A stretch of 64,000 nt of DNA from Candidatus Hydrogenedentota bacterium (lineage in GTDB: Bacteria > Hydrogenedentota > Hydrogenedentia > Hydrogenedentales > JAEUWI01): the NCBI GenBank assembly GCA_016182605.1, contig JACPGE010000107.1, positions 1-64,000 of the forward strand. The letters run 5' to 3'. Positions 43,447 to 52,357 of this stretch are shown piece by piece. The position numbers and the translations under genes were made by a program. Numbering within the stretch: position 1 is the stretch's first letter; the number at the start of each line of letters is the position of its first letter. The notes below the pieces were generated by a model, which made no database searches, had not been told where the DNA came from, and worked only from the letters and a program-made list of their open reading frames with translations.

Positions 43447-45918
43447 ATGAAAGAACTGCATCTCCTCTGCAACGCCCACCTCGATCCCGTTTGGCTGTGG
43501 AATTGGGAAGAAGGCGCCGGCGAGGCGGTGGCCACCTTCCGCGTCGCAGCCGATCTGTGCGAACAGTTTCCCGTGCTGATCTTCAACCACAACGAATCGC
43601 TCCTTTACCGCTGGGTGGAAGAGTATGAGCCCGCGCTCTTCGCATGTATTCAACGCCTCGTGGAGGCGGGGCGCTGGCACATCATGGGCGGATGGTATCT
43701 CCAGCCTGACTGCAACCTGCCCAGCGGCGAGGCCATGGTGCGGCAAGTGCTTCACGGACGGCGCTACTTCGCGGAGAAGTTCGGGGCGCGGCCGCGCACG
43801 GCGATCAACTTCGATTCCTTCGGCCACAGCCGCGGCCTGGTGCAGATTCTGACCCAGGCAGGCTTTGACAGCTACATCCACACCCGCCCTTCCGCCACGG
43901 AGTTCGCCTATCCCGCGGAGGAATACCGCTGGACCGGATTCGACGGCTCAGCACTGAAAGTGCACCACGAAATCGCTTACAGCACGCGCAAGGGCAAGGC
44001 CGTGGAAAAGATCGCGGCGTGGCTGGACGATCACGCGCCCGGAACGCGCGGACTCCTGCTCTGGGGTATCGGCAATCATGGCGGTGGGCCCTCACGCGAG
44101 GACCTGGAGCGCATTGCGCGGTTTATGCAGGAGCGAGGGGAGGATCGCATCGTCCATTCGACGCCGGAGCGTTTTTTCGATAGTGTGGACCGTGCGGCAC
44201 TCCCGGAAACCGCCACGAGTCTGCGTCCGTGCTTTACCGGCTGCTACACGTCGCAGGCGCGGATCAAACAGCGCTACCGCGCCCTGGAAAACGAATTGCT
44301 CCTCGCGGAGAAGATGGCATCGCATGCGGCGCTGGCCGCATTGATGGCCTATCCCAAACAGGCGTTGCGGGAGGCGTGCGAGGACATGCTCTTCGCGCAG
44401 TTTCATGACATCCTGGCGGGCTCGTCCATCCAGCCGGCCGAGGAGGCCAGTCTGCGGCAGTTGGAACATGGGCTGGAGATCCTGTCGCGAGTGAAGGCCC
44501 GGGCCTTCTTTGCGCTTGCGGCGGGAGAGCGTGCCGCGGGCGAAGGCGAGATCCCTCTGCTCGTCTACAACCCGCATCCCTTTGCGCTTCAACGCACAAT
44601 CGACATGGAGTTTACACTGGAGGATGTGTACCTGGATGGCGAGTATTTCGAGCCCGTGCTCTTTCAGGATGGCGTGGAGATCCCGTCTCAATGCGAGCGC
44701 GAAGCCTGCAACCTGCCCATCGAATTCAGGAAACGCGTGGTCTTTCTGGCCGCATTGAAACCGGCCCAGATGAATCGCATCGACTGCCGCCTGATCCCGC
44801 GAAACGGACCGCCTGCGCCTCCAGCCACAATTCAGAACGAACTCATAACAGTCGCCACACCCCATGCCACCCTCTCAATCGGTGTGCACACCGGCCTGGT
44901 GGAGGCCTACGAGGTTGATGGGACGTCCTGCCTTGCGCCCGGCTCCTTTATGCCCGTGGTGCTGAACGATGTGGATGACCCCTGGGGCCTGGAGATTCAC
45001 CGCTTCGAGGAAGAAGGCGAATCTTTTCAGATCATGAGCCCGGAGCAGGTTCAGGCTGCGACGTGTTTGCCGGAGCCCCTCCGCGATGCCGTGCGCATTA
45101 TTGAAGACGGTCCGGTGCGTACCGTTGTGGAAGCGTTGTTTCAATACGGCGCCTCCGTCATCTGCCAGCGCTATCTGATCTCGAAGCATTCCGCGGAGTT
45201 CGGCGTGGAGACGCGGGTTTATTGGAGCGAGCAGCACAAGATGCTCAAGCTTCAGGCGCTCACCACCCTGCCGGAGGGCGATCTCTTCGGGCAAACCCTT
45301 TACGGCACGGAGCAGTTGCCTTCCGACGGCGCCGAGAACGTGGCCCACCGCTGGATCGCCGTGCTAGACCATGCCACGGACCGCGCCTTGACCGTGATCA
45401 ACGACGGCACCTACGGCCTGGATTTCAACCGGGGAAGGCTGCGCCTCTCGCTCCTGCGTTCCTCCGGATATGCGGCCATGCCCTTTCAGGGGAGGCGTGC
45501 CATGCCTGCGGATCGCTTCTCGCCGCGGATCGATCAGGGCGAGCGCGTCTTTCGCTTCTGGGTCAACGCGGGGCCGCGCCCGGCGCGGATGGAGCGGGTC
45601 CACGGCGAATCCCAAGCGCACAATGAAACGCCCATGGCACTGGCCTACTTCCCTCCTGGCTCCTGGCCGGTGGCGGGCATCAATGCAACGATCGACAAGC
45701 ACGCCATACAACTCACGGCGTTCAAGCAGGCGGAGGACCGCGACGACTGCTTCATCCTCCGGCTCTTCGAAGCCACGGGGACGCCACAGAGCGCAACGCT
45801 GCGCCTCCACGGATTCAATCTGGCGCGGGACCTGCGCTTCAACGCCTTCGAGATCAAGTCGCTCCAACTCGACACCCTGACCGGCGCCCTGCGGGAATGC
45901 ACCCTGCTCGAAGAATAG
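43447..45918 (+). CDS. GH38 alpha-mannosidase
   Basis: 823 residues. It has the GH38 zinc site NAHLDPVWLW (His11, Asp13), GGWYLQPDCNLPSGE, and the nucleophile Asp123 in NFDSFGHSRG. The middle domain (FAQFHDILAGSSIQPAEE) and C-terminal beta domains are complete. There is no signal peptide, so it is cytoplasmic. It hydrolyses terminal alpha-mannosides or, as some GH38 members do, related sugars. It is in operon with GH78, indicating stepwise cleavage of an imported mixed oligosaccharide. It converges with the GH51 gene, 9 bases apart. Confidence 0.92.
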   Translation: MKELHLLCNAHLDPVWLWNWEEGAGEAVATFRVAADLCEQFPVLIFNHNESLLYRWVEEYEPALFACIQRLVEAGRWHIMGGWYLQPDCNLPSGEAMVRQVLHGRRYFAEKFGARPRTAINFDSFGHSRGLVQILTQAGFDSYIHTRPSATEFAYPAEEYRWTGFDGSALKVHHEIAYSTRKGKAVEKIAAWLDDHAPGTRGLLLWGIGNHGGGPSREDLERIARFMQERGEDRIVHSTPERFFDSVDRAALPETATSLRPCFTGCYTSQARIKQRYRALENELLLAEKMASHAALAALMAYPKQALREACEDMLFAQFHDILAGSSIQPAEEASLRQLEHGLEILSRVKARAFFALAAGERAAGEGEIPLLVYNPHPFALQRTIDMEFTLEDVYLDGEYFEPVLFQDGVEIPSQCEREACNLPIEFRKRVVFLAALKPAQMNRIDCRLIPRNGPPAPPATIQNELITVATPHATLSIGVHTGLVEAYEVDGTSCLAPGSFMPVVLNDVDDPWGLEIHRFEEEGESFQIMSPEQVQAATCLPEPLRDAVRIIEDGPVRTVVEALFQYGASVICQRYLISKHSAEFGVETRVYWSEQHKMLKLQALTTLPEGDLFGQTLYGTEQLPSDGAENVAHRWIAVLDHATDRALTVINDGTYGLDFNRGRLRLSLLRSSGYAAMPFQGRRAMPADRFSPRIDQGERVFRFWVNAGPRPARMERVHGESQAHNETPMALAYFPPGSWPVAGINATIDKHAIQLTAFKQAEDRDDCFILRLFEATGTPQSATLRLHGFNLARDLRFNAFEIKSLQLDTLTGALRECTLLEE

Positions 45919-45927
45919 CCGCGCGAA

Positions 45928-47502
45928 TCAGGCCTCGAGTTCCACCTGAACCACGACCAGGCTGAGCGCGGGCGCTTCCACCACGAGCACCTCTTTCGAA
46001 AGGAAGGCCTTGCCTTCGCAGGGCACAACGGCGCCGGGCGATTCCCACGTGTTCGCGGCATGGGGATCGTCCCCGGAAAGCTCCTGCACGCCGAGGATGC
46101 GCTTGATCTTGCCGCCGCCGATCTCGATGTCCGAGATCACGGCCCTCTCGGTATCGCGGTTCACGAGAAAAATGCTGGCCTGATCGCAGGCATCGGTGAC
46201 AGTCGCCGCCACGTCAAGCACGGGAACGTGTTCCTTGTTGCCGGCCTTGTAGGATCTACACCGGACATGACAGGAAAGGGCGGTGCCACCGGCTGCCTGC
46301 GAGTAAAGAAGGAAAGGATAGTAGATGCTTTGCGCGAGCACCCCGTTTTTCCGGGTGAGCACGGGCGCGATGACATTGACCACCTGCGCAATGCACGCGA
46401 TCTTCACGATATCCGCGTTGCGTATGAAGCTGCTCAGGTACTGGGCCACGACCAGCGCGTCTTCCAGATTGTATTGCTCTTCCAGCAGGGGCGGCGCTTC
46501 GCTCCACCATTGCTCCGCGGATTTCTCATCGCGGTACCACACATTCCATTCATCGAAGGCCACGTAGATGGGCTTCTTGCTTTTCTTTTTGGCCTGAACA
46601 AAACGAATGAGCGCGCGATAGTCTTCCAGCATCTCGTCGATGACCACGCCTTCCGCCAGAAACTGACGGGTGTCCCGCATGGGATTTTTGCTGTAGTGGT
46701 GCGCGGAGACGTAGTCCACAAGGCTCCAGCATTCTTCGAGCACCGCCTGATCCCAGGTCATATACGTGGACATCGCGGGCACGGTGGAGCCGCACAGAAC
46801 CACTTCGATGCTGGGGTCGAGGCCCTTCATGAGCTGCGCGGATTCGTAGGCGCGGCGCGCGTAGACCGAAGCCGGGCAGTGCCCCGCCTGCCAGGGGCCG
46901 TCCATTTCGTTGCCAAGGCCCCACAGGCGGATGCCATACGGTTCGGGATGGCCATTCGCGGCGCGCTGATCGGACCAATAGGTCCCGGCCGGCAGGTTGC
47001 AGTACTCCAGCAGTTCCGCCGCGTCGCGGGCGTTGCCCGTTCCCAGATTCACCACCATCATCGGATCGGTCCCAAGCGCGCGGCACCAGGCAACGAATTC
47101 ATCCACGCCGAACCGATTCGATTCGAGCGTCTTCCACGCAAAATCCGGCCGCACTCGCCGCTGCTCCCGCGGGCCAATGCCGTCGCGCCAATCGTAGTTG
47201 CTCACAAAATTGCCGCCGGGATAGCGCACTGCGGCCATGTGCAGCGGCTTCAGGAGATCCAGCACGTCTTTGCGAAATCCCGCCGCGTCGCTCAACGCAT
47301 TCCCTGGATCGAAGAGGCCGCCATAGACTACCCGGCCAATGTGCTCGGCAAATCCGGAGAATATTCTCCGGTCCACTTTGCCGGCCGTGCGTCTGAGGTC
47401 CAGATGCACCATCGCGTCGCTTCGCTTCCGGTGATTTCCCTCCCGGGCAAAGTCTTGGGCGGGCGCGGCACTGGTAGTTGGTTGGACGATCAACTCTGAC
47501 AT
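45928..47502 (-). CDS. Cytoplasmic GH51 alpha-L-arabinofuranosidase
   Basis: 524 residues. GH51 barrel with SGFAEHIGRVVYGGLFDP, VRYPGGNFVSNYDWRDGIG, acid/base Glu199 in GLGNEMDG and nucleophile Glu318 in VAFDEWNVWY. It lacks a signal peptide and resembles the classical intracellular AbfA group, unlike the two secreted copies in the window. The ATG at 47502 has AGGAG 11 bases upstream; the conserved part begins near residue 31, so a start at 47412 is also possible. Its promoter (box h) lies about 320 bases upstream. Confidence 0.93.
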   Translation of the reverse strand: MSELIVQPTTSAAPAQDFAREGNHRKRSDAMVHLDLRRTAGKVDRRIFSGFAEHIGRVVYGGLFDPGNALSDAAGFRKDVLDLLKPLHMAAVRYPGGNFVSNYDWRDGIGPREQRRVRPDFAWKTLESNRFGVDEFVAWCRALGTDPMMVVNLGTGNARDAAELLEYCNLPAGTYWSDQRAANGHPEPYGIRLWGLGNEMDGPWQAGHCPASVYARRAYESAQLMKGLDPSIEVVLCGSTVPAMSTYMTWDQAVLEECWSLVDYVSAHHYSKNPMRDTRQFLAEGVVIDEMLEDYRALIRFVQAKKKSKKPIYVAFDEWNVWYRDEKSAEQWWSEAPPLLEEQYNLEDALVVAQYLSSFIRNADIVKIACIAQVVNVIAPVLTRKNGVLAQSIYYPFLLYSQAAGGTALSCHVRCRSYKAGNKEHVPVLDVAATVTDACDQASIFLVNRDTERAVISDIEIGGGKIKRILGVQELSGDDPHAANTWESPGAVVPCEGKAFLSKEVLVVEAPALSLVVVQVELEA

Positions 47503-48091
47503 TGTAGGGGTGTTCTCCTGTTTCGGTCGGCGGAAAAGATCGCAGGCAGCCCAAGGGATGTATTCACGAACTCCGCCAGAAGCAAGATCGGACGCACGCT
47601 AGATTCGGCGGGCACTGCGGGCGTGAGCGGGGTGAAGTGGCGCACTGGAAAGCCTGGGATCGGCATCGAATTCTCCGCAGTTGAAGCTCGTAGAGGCAAG
47701 GTACTGCCGGTTTCGAGCCCTGCTTGATTCTCCACGAGGAAAATACAATCGCAAACCATTTTGTTTCAAGCACTTAGCTATTCGAAACACCTTTAAGGAG
47801 CCGTCCCGCAGGGCTGGACTACTTAATACCATTATAACGATCTGGGGTCAAGTTGTCAATTTAAACCGTGGCCGGAAGCCACTCCGATTCGGAACGCCCC
47901 GAAGTCTTCACCCGAAATGGCGCGTGCTCCCTAAAGTCTCGGGAAAGTTTCGCTTACGGCGTACCAGAACCCGCCGGCGAACGCACATAGCGCCGCTGCG
48001 GGGCGGCATACCTACCGGAAAGTACAGCCGCGCCAGGGCGAAAAAAAAGAGACCAATTGCGAAATTCAGGAACATGATCGAAGATCGGGCG
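47503..48091. other. Long leader of the intracellular GH51 gene
   Basis: 589 bases. Promoter and box h lie at 47821-47859 on the minus strand; the leader to the GH51 start is about 320 bases, with only short unsupported frames. The remainder (47860-48091) follows the stop of the next GH51 gene and shows no clear terminator. Confidence 0.55.
47821..47859 (-). promoter_or_regulatory. Consensus promoter with box h
   Basis: On the minus strand TTGACA (47859-47854), exactly 17 bases, TATAAT (47836-47831): a perfect sigma-70 promoter. The box TAATGGTATTAAGT begins inside the -10 and extends to 47821. A promoter this strong would need repression, which fits an operator at the -10 and start site. 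Confidence 0.8.
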
Positions 48092-50329
48092 TCATTTGGG
48101 TGTCTGCGGCGCGGGCGCAACGCCCGTTTTGAAGCGGAGCCGGGTGAGCGAATGCTTCGGAAACGTGTGGAGCAGGACGGCATCGGACTCAAGCGGGATG
48201 CTGGACGTCTCAATCCGCACCCGATCGGGCCTGGCGAAGGCGTTGCGCGCCAAGACCGAGTCCGCAGTCAATACGGCCACCTCAACGGAATTGCCGGCCA
48301 CGCCACGAAGGGCAATCCTGCACGAAACCGGCGCCTCCAGGTTTCTGTTTACGACAAACAATTCGGCCTCGCCATTTTCGAAAATGCGGGCAGACGCATC
48401 CAGTTCGGGAACGTGGCGGGTTGCATCATGAGGGCGCAACGGCTCGACCTTGAAACTATCGCACACGGTGCGCACCTCCACCGCACGGCAGCGCTCCCGT
48501 GTGGCGTAGAGCTGCATCATCAATCCGCAGGGAGAAACGTGCAGCGCGTCCCGGCGGATGCCGATCTCGCCCACGGCATAGGCATAGAGCAGGGTCTTGT
48601 TGGCCAGGGCAAAATCGGCGGGCCGGCGCTGCATCAGATTCATGATCGTGGCCTCGCCCAGGGCGCTGCGCAGCATCTCCAGCGATCCATCCAGCCCGAT
48701 GCCTGCGGGGTCCGCCTCCTTGCTCACTTCAATCTCCGTCAGATTGCTTTCGTTCTGTGCCCACGTGGCCCATTCGTCCAGGGCGATGGGGATGTGTTTG
48801 CCTGCCGGCGCGAGGCTGCGGACCAGTTCCTGCAAACGGTCCAGGCGCTCTTCGAGAGCCAGGGCCGGCGCCATGCACAGTTGGTTCACGTGTTCCCTCG
48901 ATTGCGCCTTCTCCACGCCGCCGGGATCGTAGAAATGAATGGAGATCAGGTCCACCTGATCGCCCGCTTCCTCCATCAGGCCGCGGGTCCAGTCGTGGAA
49001 GTAGCGAAGCAGTTGCCATTGCTCCGGGTCCCGCTGCGCGCGCGCGGCTTCCTCCGCCGCAAGATCGAAACAGCCCACGGCCACCAGTCGAATGCCGGGA
49101 TCGACCGCGCGCATGGCTTCGGCGAAGCGGCGGAATCCCCGCCCATAGTCGCGGCCACTGGTGCTGCCAAACTCGTTCGGCAAATAGATCTCGTTGCCCA
49201 CGTTCCAATACCGGACATTAAACGGCTCGGGATGGCCGTGTTGTGTGCGCAAACGGCCGCCGGGGGTGCTGGCCGCACCGTTGCAGTATTCCACCCAGGC
49301 CGCGGCCTGCTCCGCGGTGCCCGTGCCGTAGTTCACGCAAAGATAGGGCTCGGCGCGCAGGCGGCGGCAGAGGTGAATGAATTCATCGGTGCCCACGTCG
49401 TTCGGCGTGAAACTCTTCCACGCGCGGTTGTAGGTGACCGGGCGCCGATCGACGGGTCCAATCCCGTCGCGCCAGTCGTAGTCATCCGCGAAGCAGCCGC
49501 CCGGCCAGCGGAGTATCGTGGGCATGATCTGATTCGTGAGTTCGATCACATCCTTGCGGAATCCGCCATCGTCCTTGCCGTCTTCCGTAAGGCTCAGCGA
49601 ATCGATCCACACCGTCCCCGGCTCGCGGATGCAAACCAGGAAGCGTCCGTCCTCAACGGTCCGCATGGGAGTCAAGAGACGCTCGACCACGACCCAATCC
49701 CTGCCCTGCGGCGCAATCGTTGTTTCCGCAGCCAGTGCATCCGCCGCCGTTCCCAGGCCCACATGCACGGACACAGGATCGTTGCCCTGCCGGATCGCGA
49801 GCCGGACCCGGTAAGTTGTGCCAGCCTTGAAGCGAAAAGGGTAAGGCACGCGCTTCAACGGCGTGAGGTGTTTCAGCACGGGCTGAAACCCGGACTGCCA
49901 GACACCCGCGGGACCTGCGGCCGCATCGAGCAGGGTAAGGCGCTGCGCAAAGGGCGCACTGAAATGGACGTTCTTGTCGAGCGCGAGCGTAACGGCCGTG
50001 TCTTGCGTCAGGGGCGTCCAGCCTGCGCCAGTGCCCGATCGCAACACAATCAGTTTGTCCGTCTCCCCGGATTCGTCGATGCCGAACTTCCGGTTGAAGA
50101 GCCATTCATTGGACACGCCCCCTTCGAAGCTGGTCAGGGTCATCTCGGTGAAGTGTCCGAAGAGGAGGGGCGATATCTCCGCGCCCGCGCTGGCCAGATC
50201 AACCTGTATTTCCGCCACGGTGTGTGTTTCCTGTTCTTGTGCGGCGCTTTCATGCTGTGCCATCCCGGGCAGCAACGCGAACCACAGGCACAACGGCCCC
50301 CTGCGCCACGTATTACTCCCGCGCGACAT
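48092..50329 (-). CDS. Secreted multidomain GH51 arabinofuranosidase-like enzyme
   Basis: 745 residues, longer than usual. A short hydrophobic N-terminus (LCLWFALLPGMAQ) may be a signal peptide. Residues about 50-250 hold the GH51 opening strand (LLFGHFTEM) with an inserted jelly-roll like CBM4/9 (FKAGTTYRVRLAIRQG, GTVWIDSLSLTEDG). The barrel continues with ILRWPGGCFADDYDWRDGIG, acid/base Glu380 in NVGNE and a nucleophile Glu in IALDEWATW. This form resembles plant and Bacteroidetes-type GH51 enzymes. It overlaps the preceding AKR gene by 17 bases, so the two are coupled. Confidence 0.88.
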   Translation of the reverse strand: MSRGSNTWRRGPLCLWFALLPGMAQHESAAQEQETHTVAEIQVDLASAGAEISPLLFGHFTEMTLTSFEGGVSNEWLFNRKFGIDESGETDKLIVLRSGTGAGWTPLTQDTAVTLALDKNVHFSAPFAQRLTLLDAAAGPAGVWQSGFQPVLKHLTPLKRVPYPFRFKAGTTYRVRLAIRQGNDPVSVHVGLGTAADALAAETTIAPQGRDWVVVERLLTPMRTVEDGRFLVCIREPGTVWIDSLSLTEDGKDDGGFRKDVIELTNQIMPTILRWPGGCFADDYDWRDGIGPVDRRPVTYNRAWKSFTPNDVGTDEFIHLCRRLRAEPYLCVNYGTGTAEQAAAWVEYCNGAASTPGGRLRTQHGHPEPFNVRYWNVGNEIYLPNEFGSTSGRDYGRGFRRFAEAMRAVDPGIRLVAVGCFDLAAEEAARAQRDPEQWQLLRYFHDWTRGLMEEAGDQVDLISIHFYDPGGVEKAQSREHVNQLCMAPALALEERLDRLQELVRSLAPAGKHIPIALDEWATWAQNESNLTEIEVSKEADPAGIGLDGSLEMLRSALGEATIMNLMQRRPADFALANKTLLYAYAVGEIGIRRDALHVSPCGLMMQLYATRERCRAVEVRTVCDSFKVEPLRPHDATRHVPELDASARIFENGEAELFVVNRNLEAPVSCRIALRGVAGNSVEVAVLTADSVLARNAFARPDRVRIETSSIPLESDAVLLHTFPKHSLTRLRFKTGVAPAPQTPK

Positions 50330-51281
50330 GGTCCAGCTCTTCCTGCGTGAGCATCAGCCCGGCGGCGCCCATGGCCTCCGTTGCGCGCGCCGCGTTGCCC
50401 GTGCCGATGATGGGCGTGACCGGATTGGGCCGCCGAAGCAGCCACGCCAGCGCAATCTGGCTGGCGCTACACGAATGCGCCTCCGCCACGCCAATGCACG
50501 CAAGCAGCCGCCGGCGGTTCTCCGCCGAATCGAACAGCGCGCCGTGCGGTGCGTCGCCACAAAAGCCTCCCTGCGCCCAATCCACATTGGCCGCGCCAAA
50601 CCAGCCCCCGGCCTGTGCCGTGTACGCCACCAACGGAAATCCACCCGCGCGATGCCACGCAAGGTCCTCCGCATTCGCATACCGCATCCCAGGCAGGGGC
50701 GGTTCCGGGCGGGGATAGCGCGCACAGGCATAGCCAATCTGGCTGGCCACCGGCGCCGGCAGGTGCTGCGCCCTCGCGTAGTCCAGCGCCGCCTGAATCC
50801 GCGACGGCTGCCAGTTGGAAAATCCATAAGTGCGGAAGTGCCCTTCCTCCAGCAGCCGCGTCATCGAGTCGACGATAGCCCCCACGCTCATCTGCTCGTT
50901 GTCGCGATGCAGCCAATACAGGTCCACGCTGTCGAGTTGAAGCCGCTCCAGACTCTCGTGCAGATCGCGCCGTAGTTCCTCATAGCCGCATCGACCGGGC
51001 GCGGATAGATCGCTCATCGGCGGGCAGCCGCCTTTCGTGGCCACAATGAAGCGCCCCCGGGACGGCTGCGTGCGCAACCAGCGCCCAAGGAGACGCTCGC
51101 TGGCACCGTCCCTGCCCGGAATCCAGGCCCCATAGATATGGGCCGTGTCCAAATAATTCCCGCCTGCCCCCGCATAGGCGTCGAGCACGGCGAAACTGGC
51201 CTCTTCGGAGACTTCCGCGCCGAAAGATGCGGTACCCAGGCAGATACGGGAAGGGGTGAGAGCAATTCCTGGAATCAACAC
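50313..51281 (-). CDS. Aldo/keto reductase
   Basis: 322 residues from a GTG at 51281. It has the NAD(P)H-dependent AKR barrel: LGTASFG, NYLDTAHIYG (catalytic Asp and Tyr), VATKGG (Lys), LYWLHRDN (His), and the cofactor end TPIIGTGNAARATEA. It would reduce a sugar aldehyde or oxidise a sugar. Start is uncertain: no ATG fits and the frame stays open to a TTG at 51341. It overlaps the downstream GH51 gene by 17 bases and lies behind box i. Confidence 0.82.
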   Translation of the reverse strand: MLIPGIALTPSRICLGTASFGAEVSEEASFAVLDAYAGAGGNYLDTAHIYGAWIPGRDGASERLLGRWLRTQPSRGRFIVATKGGCPPMSDLSAPGRCGYEELRRDLHESLERLQLDSVDLYWLHRDNEQMSVGAIVDSMTRLLEEGHFRTYGFSNWQPSRIQAALDYARAQHLPAPVASQIGYACARYPRPEPPLPGMRYANAEDLAWHRAGGFPLVAYTAQAGGWFGAANVDWAQGGFCGDAPHGALFDSAENRRRLLACIGVAEAHSCSASQIALAWLLRRPNPVTPIIGTGNAARATEAMGAAGLMLTQEELDHVARE

Positions 51282-51435
51282 GGAATACCGATCCAAAGGG
51301 TATTTATGAGGCCACAAACCACCAATGCACACACGATACAAGCGCGGGCGTCAAGAGCGGCAGCACAGCGGTTGAGAGGGAGCCATCCAGAGCGAAGCAG
51401 CAGTCTCTGCCCGGCGCGCCCAACCTTATGTACCA

Positions 51436-51464
51436 AAACTAACATATTGTTATCAATTGGTCAA
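51436..51464 (-). promoter_or_regulatory. AKR-GH51 promoter with box i
   Basis: On the minus strand TTGACC (51464-51459), 17 bases, TAGTTT (51441-51436). The spacer holds TATTGTTATCAATT (51445-51458, plus strand), matching the box in all but three central or edge positions. Confidence 0.55.
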
Positions 51465-51594
51465 GCTTGGCGTGGGCGCGGGACGAGCGATGGCTGATAC
51501 GCGCTTGTCACGAGAATTATGCGGGCAACTGCATGTGCCGGAATCCCGCAAATAGGTGATTGCGGCAGCACATAAATTCCTATCTCTCTGTAAT

Positions 51595-51660
51595 CCACCC
51601 AAACTTCCCCCGCAGCCCACAAATTCCCCCCCAAGTTCCAGCAATTGACCCCGGGCCCAC
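51595..51660 (-). repeat. Minus-strand G-run array
   Basis: Read on the minus strand, runs of two to seven G recur about every 8-12 bases, separated by AATT/TTTGT-type bases. GAATTTGTGGG and TGGGTGGATTA closely match parts of the plus-strand array at 51799-51864, so the two arrays are inverted relative to each other. Confidence 0.55.
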
Positions 51661-51798
51661 CTCTTTTCTTGACAAGACAACCAGATTGTACATTTTTGTG
51701 CAGGTGGTAGTGTTTCCTTTGTGCGCATACCATATATTGTGGTCGATCTTCTAAGCCTCTGCCAGCAATGGAGAAAGAACGGTGGTTCTTGGTAGAAA

Positions 51799-51864
51799 TG
51801 GGTTGACTTTGGGGTGGATTGGTGGTAAATTGCGGGTAATTCAGGGGCAAATTTGTGGGATATC
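51799..51864 (+). repeat. 11-bp phased G-run array over the mraZ promoter, candidate MraZ sites
   Basis: Six consecutive 11-bp units: TGGGTTGACTT, TGGGGTGGATT, GGTGGTAAATT, GCGGGTAATTC, AGGGGCAAATT, TGTGGGATATC. They cover the -35, the spacer, the -10 and the start site of mraZ. MraZ is known to bind short direct repeats rich in GGG in its own promoter, so autoregulation is likely. Confidence 0.65.
51803..51831 (+). promoter_or_regulatory. mraZ/dcw promoter
   Basis: TTGACT (51803-51808), 17 bases, TAAATT (51826-51831), about 47 bases before the mraZ ATG. It lies wholly inside the phased G-run array. Confidence 0.65.
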
Positions 51865-51877
51865 GGAACCCTTAACC

Positions 51878-52357
51878 ATGTACTACGGCGAAACACAGAC
51901 CGCACTAGACGACAAAGGCCGTCTCAATGTGCCGATCCATTTTCGCAAGGTCATGGAAGACAATGATCACGAGACCTGGTTTCTCACCAGGGGCTTCGAC
52001 GGCGCCATTTTCCTGTTCAACCTCCAGAAATGGCAGTCTCTGGTGGATTCAGGGCAGGAATTCTCGCCGCTCGACCCCCGCATGCTGGATTTCCGGCGGC
52101 TTTTCCTTGGCAGTGTGGCCAAGGTGAAGCGCGACAAAGCCGGTCGCCTCGCCATCCCATCCTATTTGCGGGAATACGCCGGTATTGATCGGGATGCGGT
52201 GCTTTTGGGTGTGGAAGACCATCTGGAGCTCTGGAGCAAGACCAATTGGGTCGCCTTCCAGCAGCAACAAATGGCGCAATATAAAGCCATGGCCGGCGAT
52301 CTGTTCCGGTCAGGCAAGGTAGGCAACGAAGGAGACGCGCGGGATGCTAAGCATTGA
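51878..52357 (+). CDS. mraZ: Transcriptional regulator MraZ
   Basis: 159 residues from the ATG at 51878. It has two SpoVT-AbrB-like halves: YYGETQTALDDKGRLNVPIHF and KVKRDKAGRLAIPSYLREYAG, each with the DxxGR-I/VP signature. MraZ forms oligomeric rings, binds repeats in the dcw promoter and usually represses the cluster. It opens the dcw cluster here. The ribosome site is weak (GGAA). The frame upstream to 51782 is open but precedes the promoter. Confidence 0.96.
   Translation: MYYGETQTALDDKGRLNVPIHFRKVMEDNDHETWFLTRGFDGAIFLFNLQKWQSLVDSGQEFSPLDPRMLDFRRLFLGSVAKVKRDKAGRLAIPSYLREYAGIDRDAVLLGVEDHLELWSKTNWVAFQQQQMAQYKAMAGDLFRSGKVGNEGDARDAKH

Larger units (their letters stand above)
51282..51877. 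other. Divergent region between the AKR gene and mraZ
   Basis: 596 bases. Box promoter i (51436-51464, minus strand) serves the AKR-GH51 pair. Two arrays of G-runs lie further right: one on the minus strand (about 51595-51660) and one on the plus strand over the mraZ promoter (51799-51864). A TTGACA at 51669 has no good -10. No gene is supported. Confidence 0.6.

Noticed and set aside
47908-48075. 55-residue minus-strand frame with a hydrophobic start and basic tail after the GH51 gene
   Set aside because: No ribosome site and no family similarity; AT and GC content explain the open frame.
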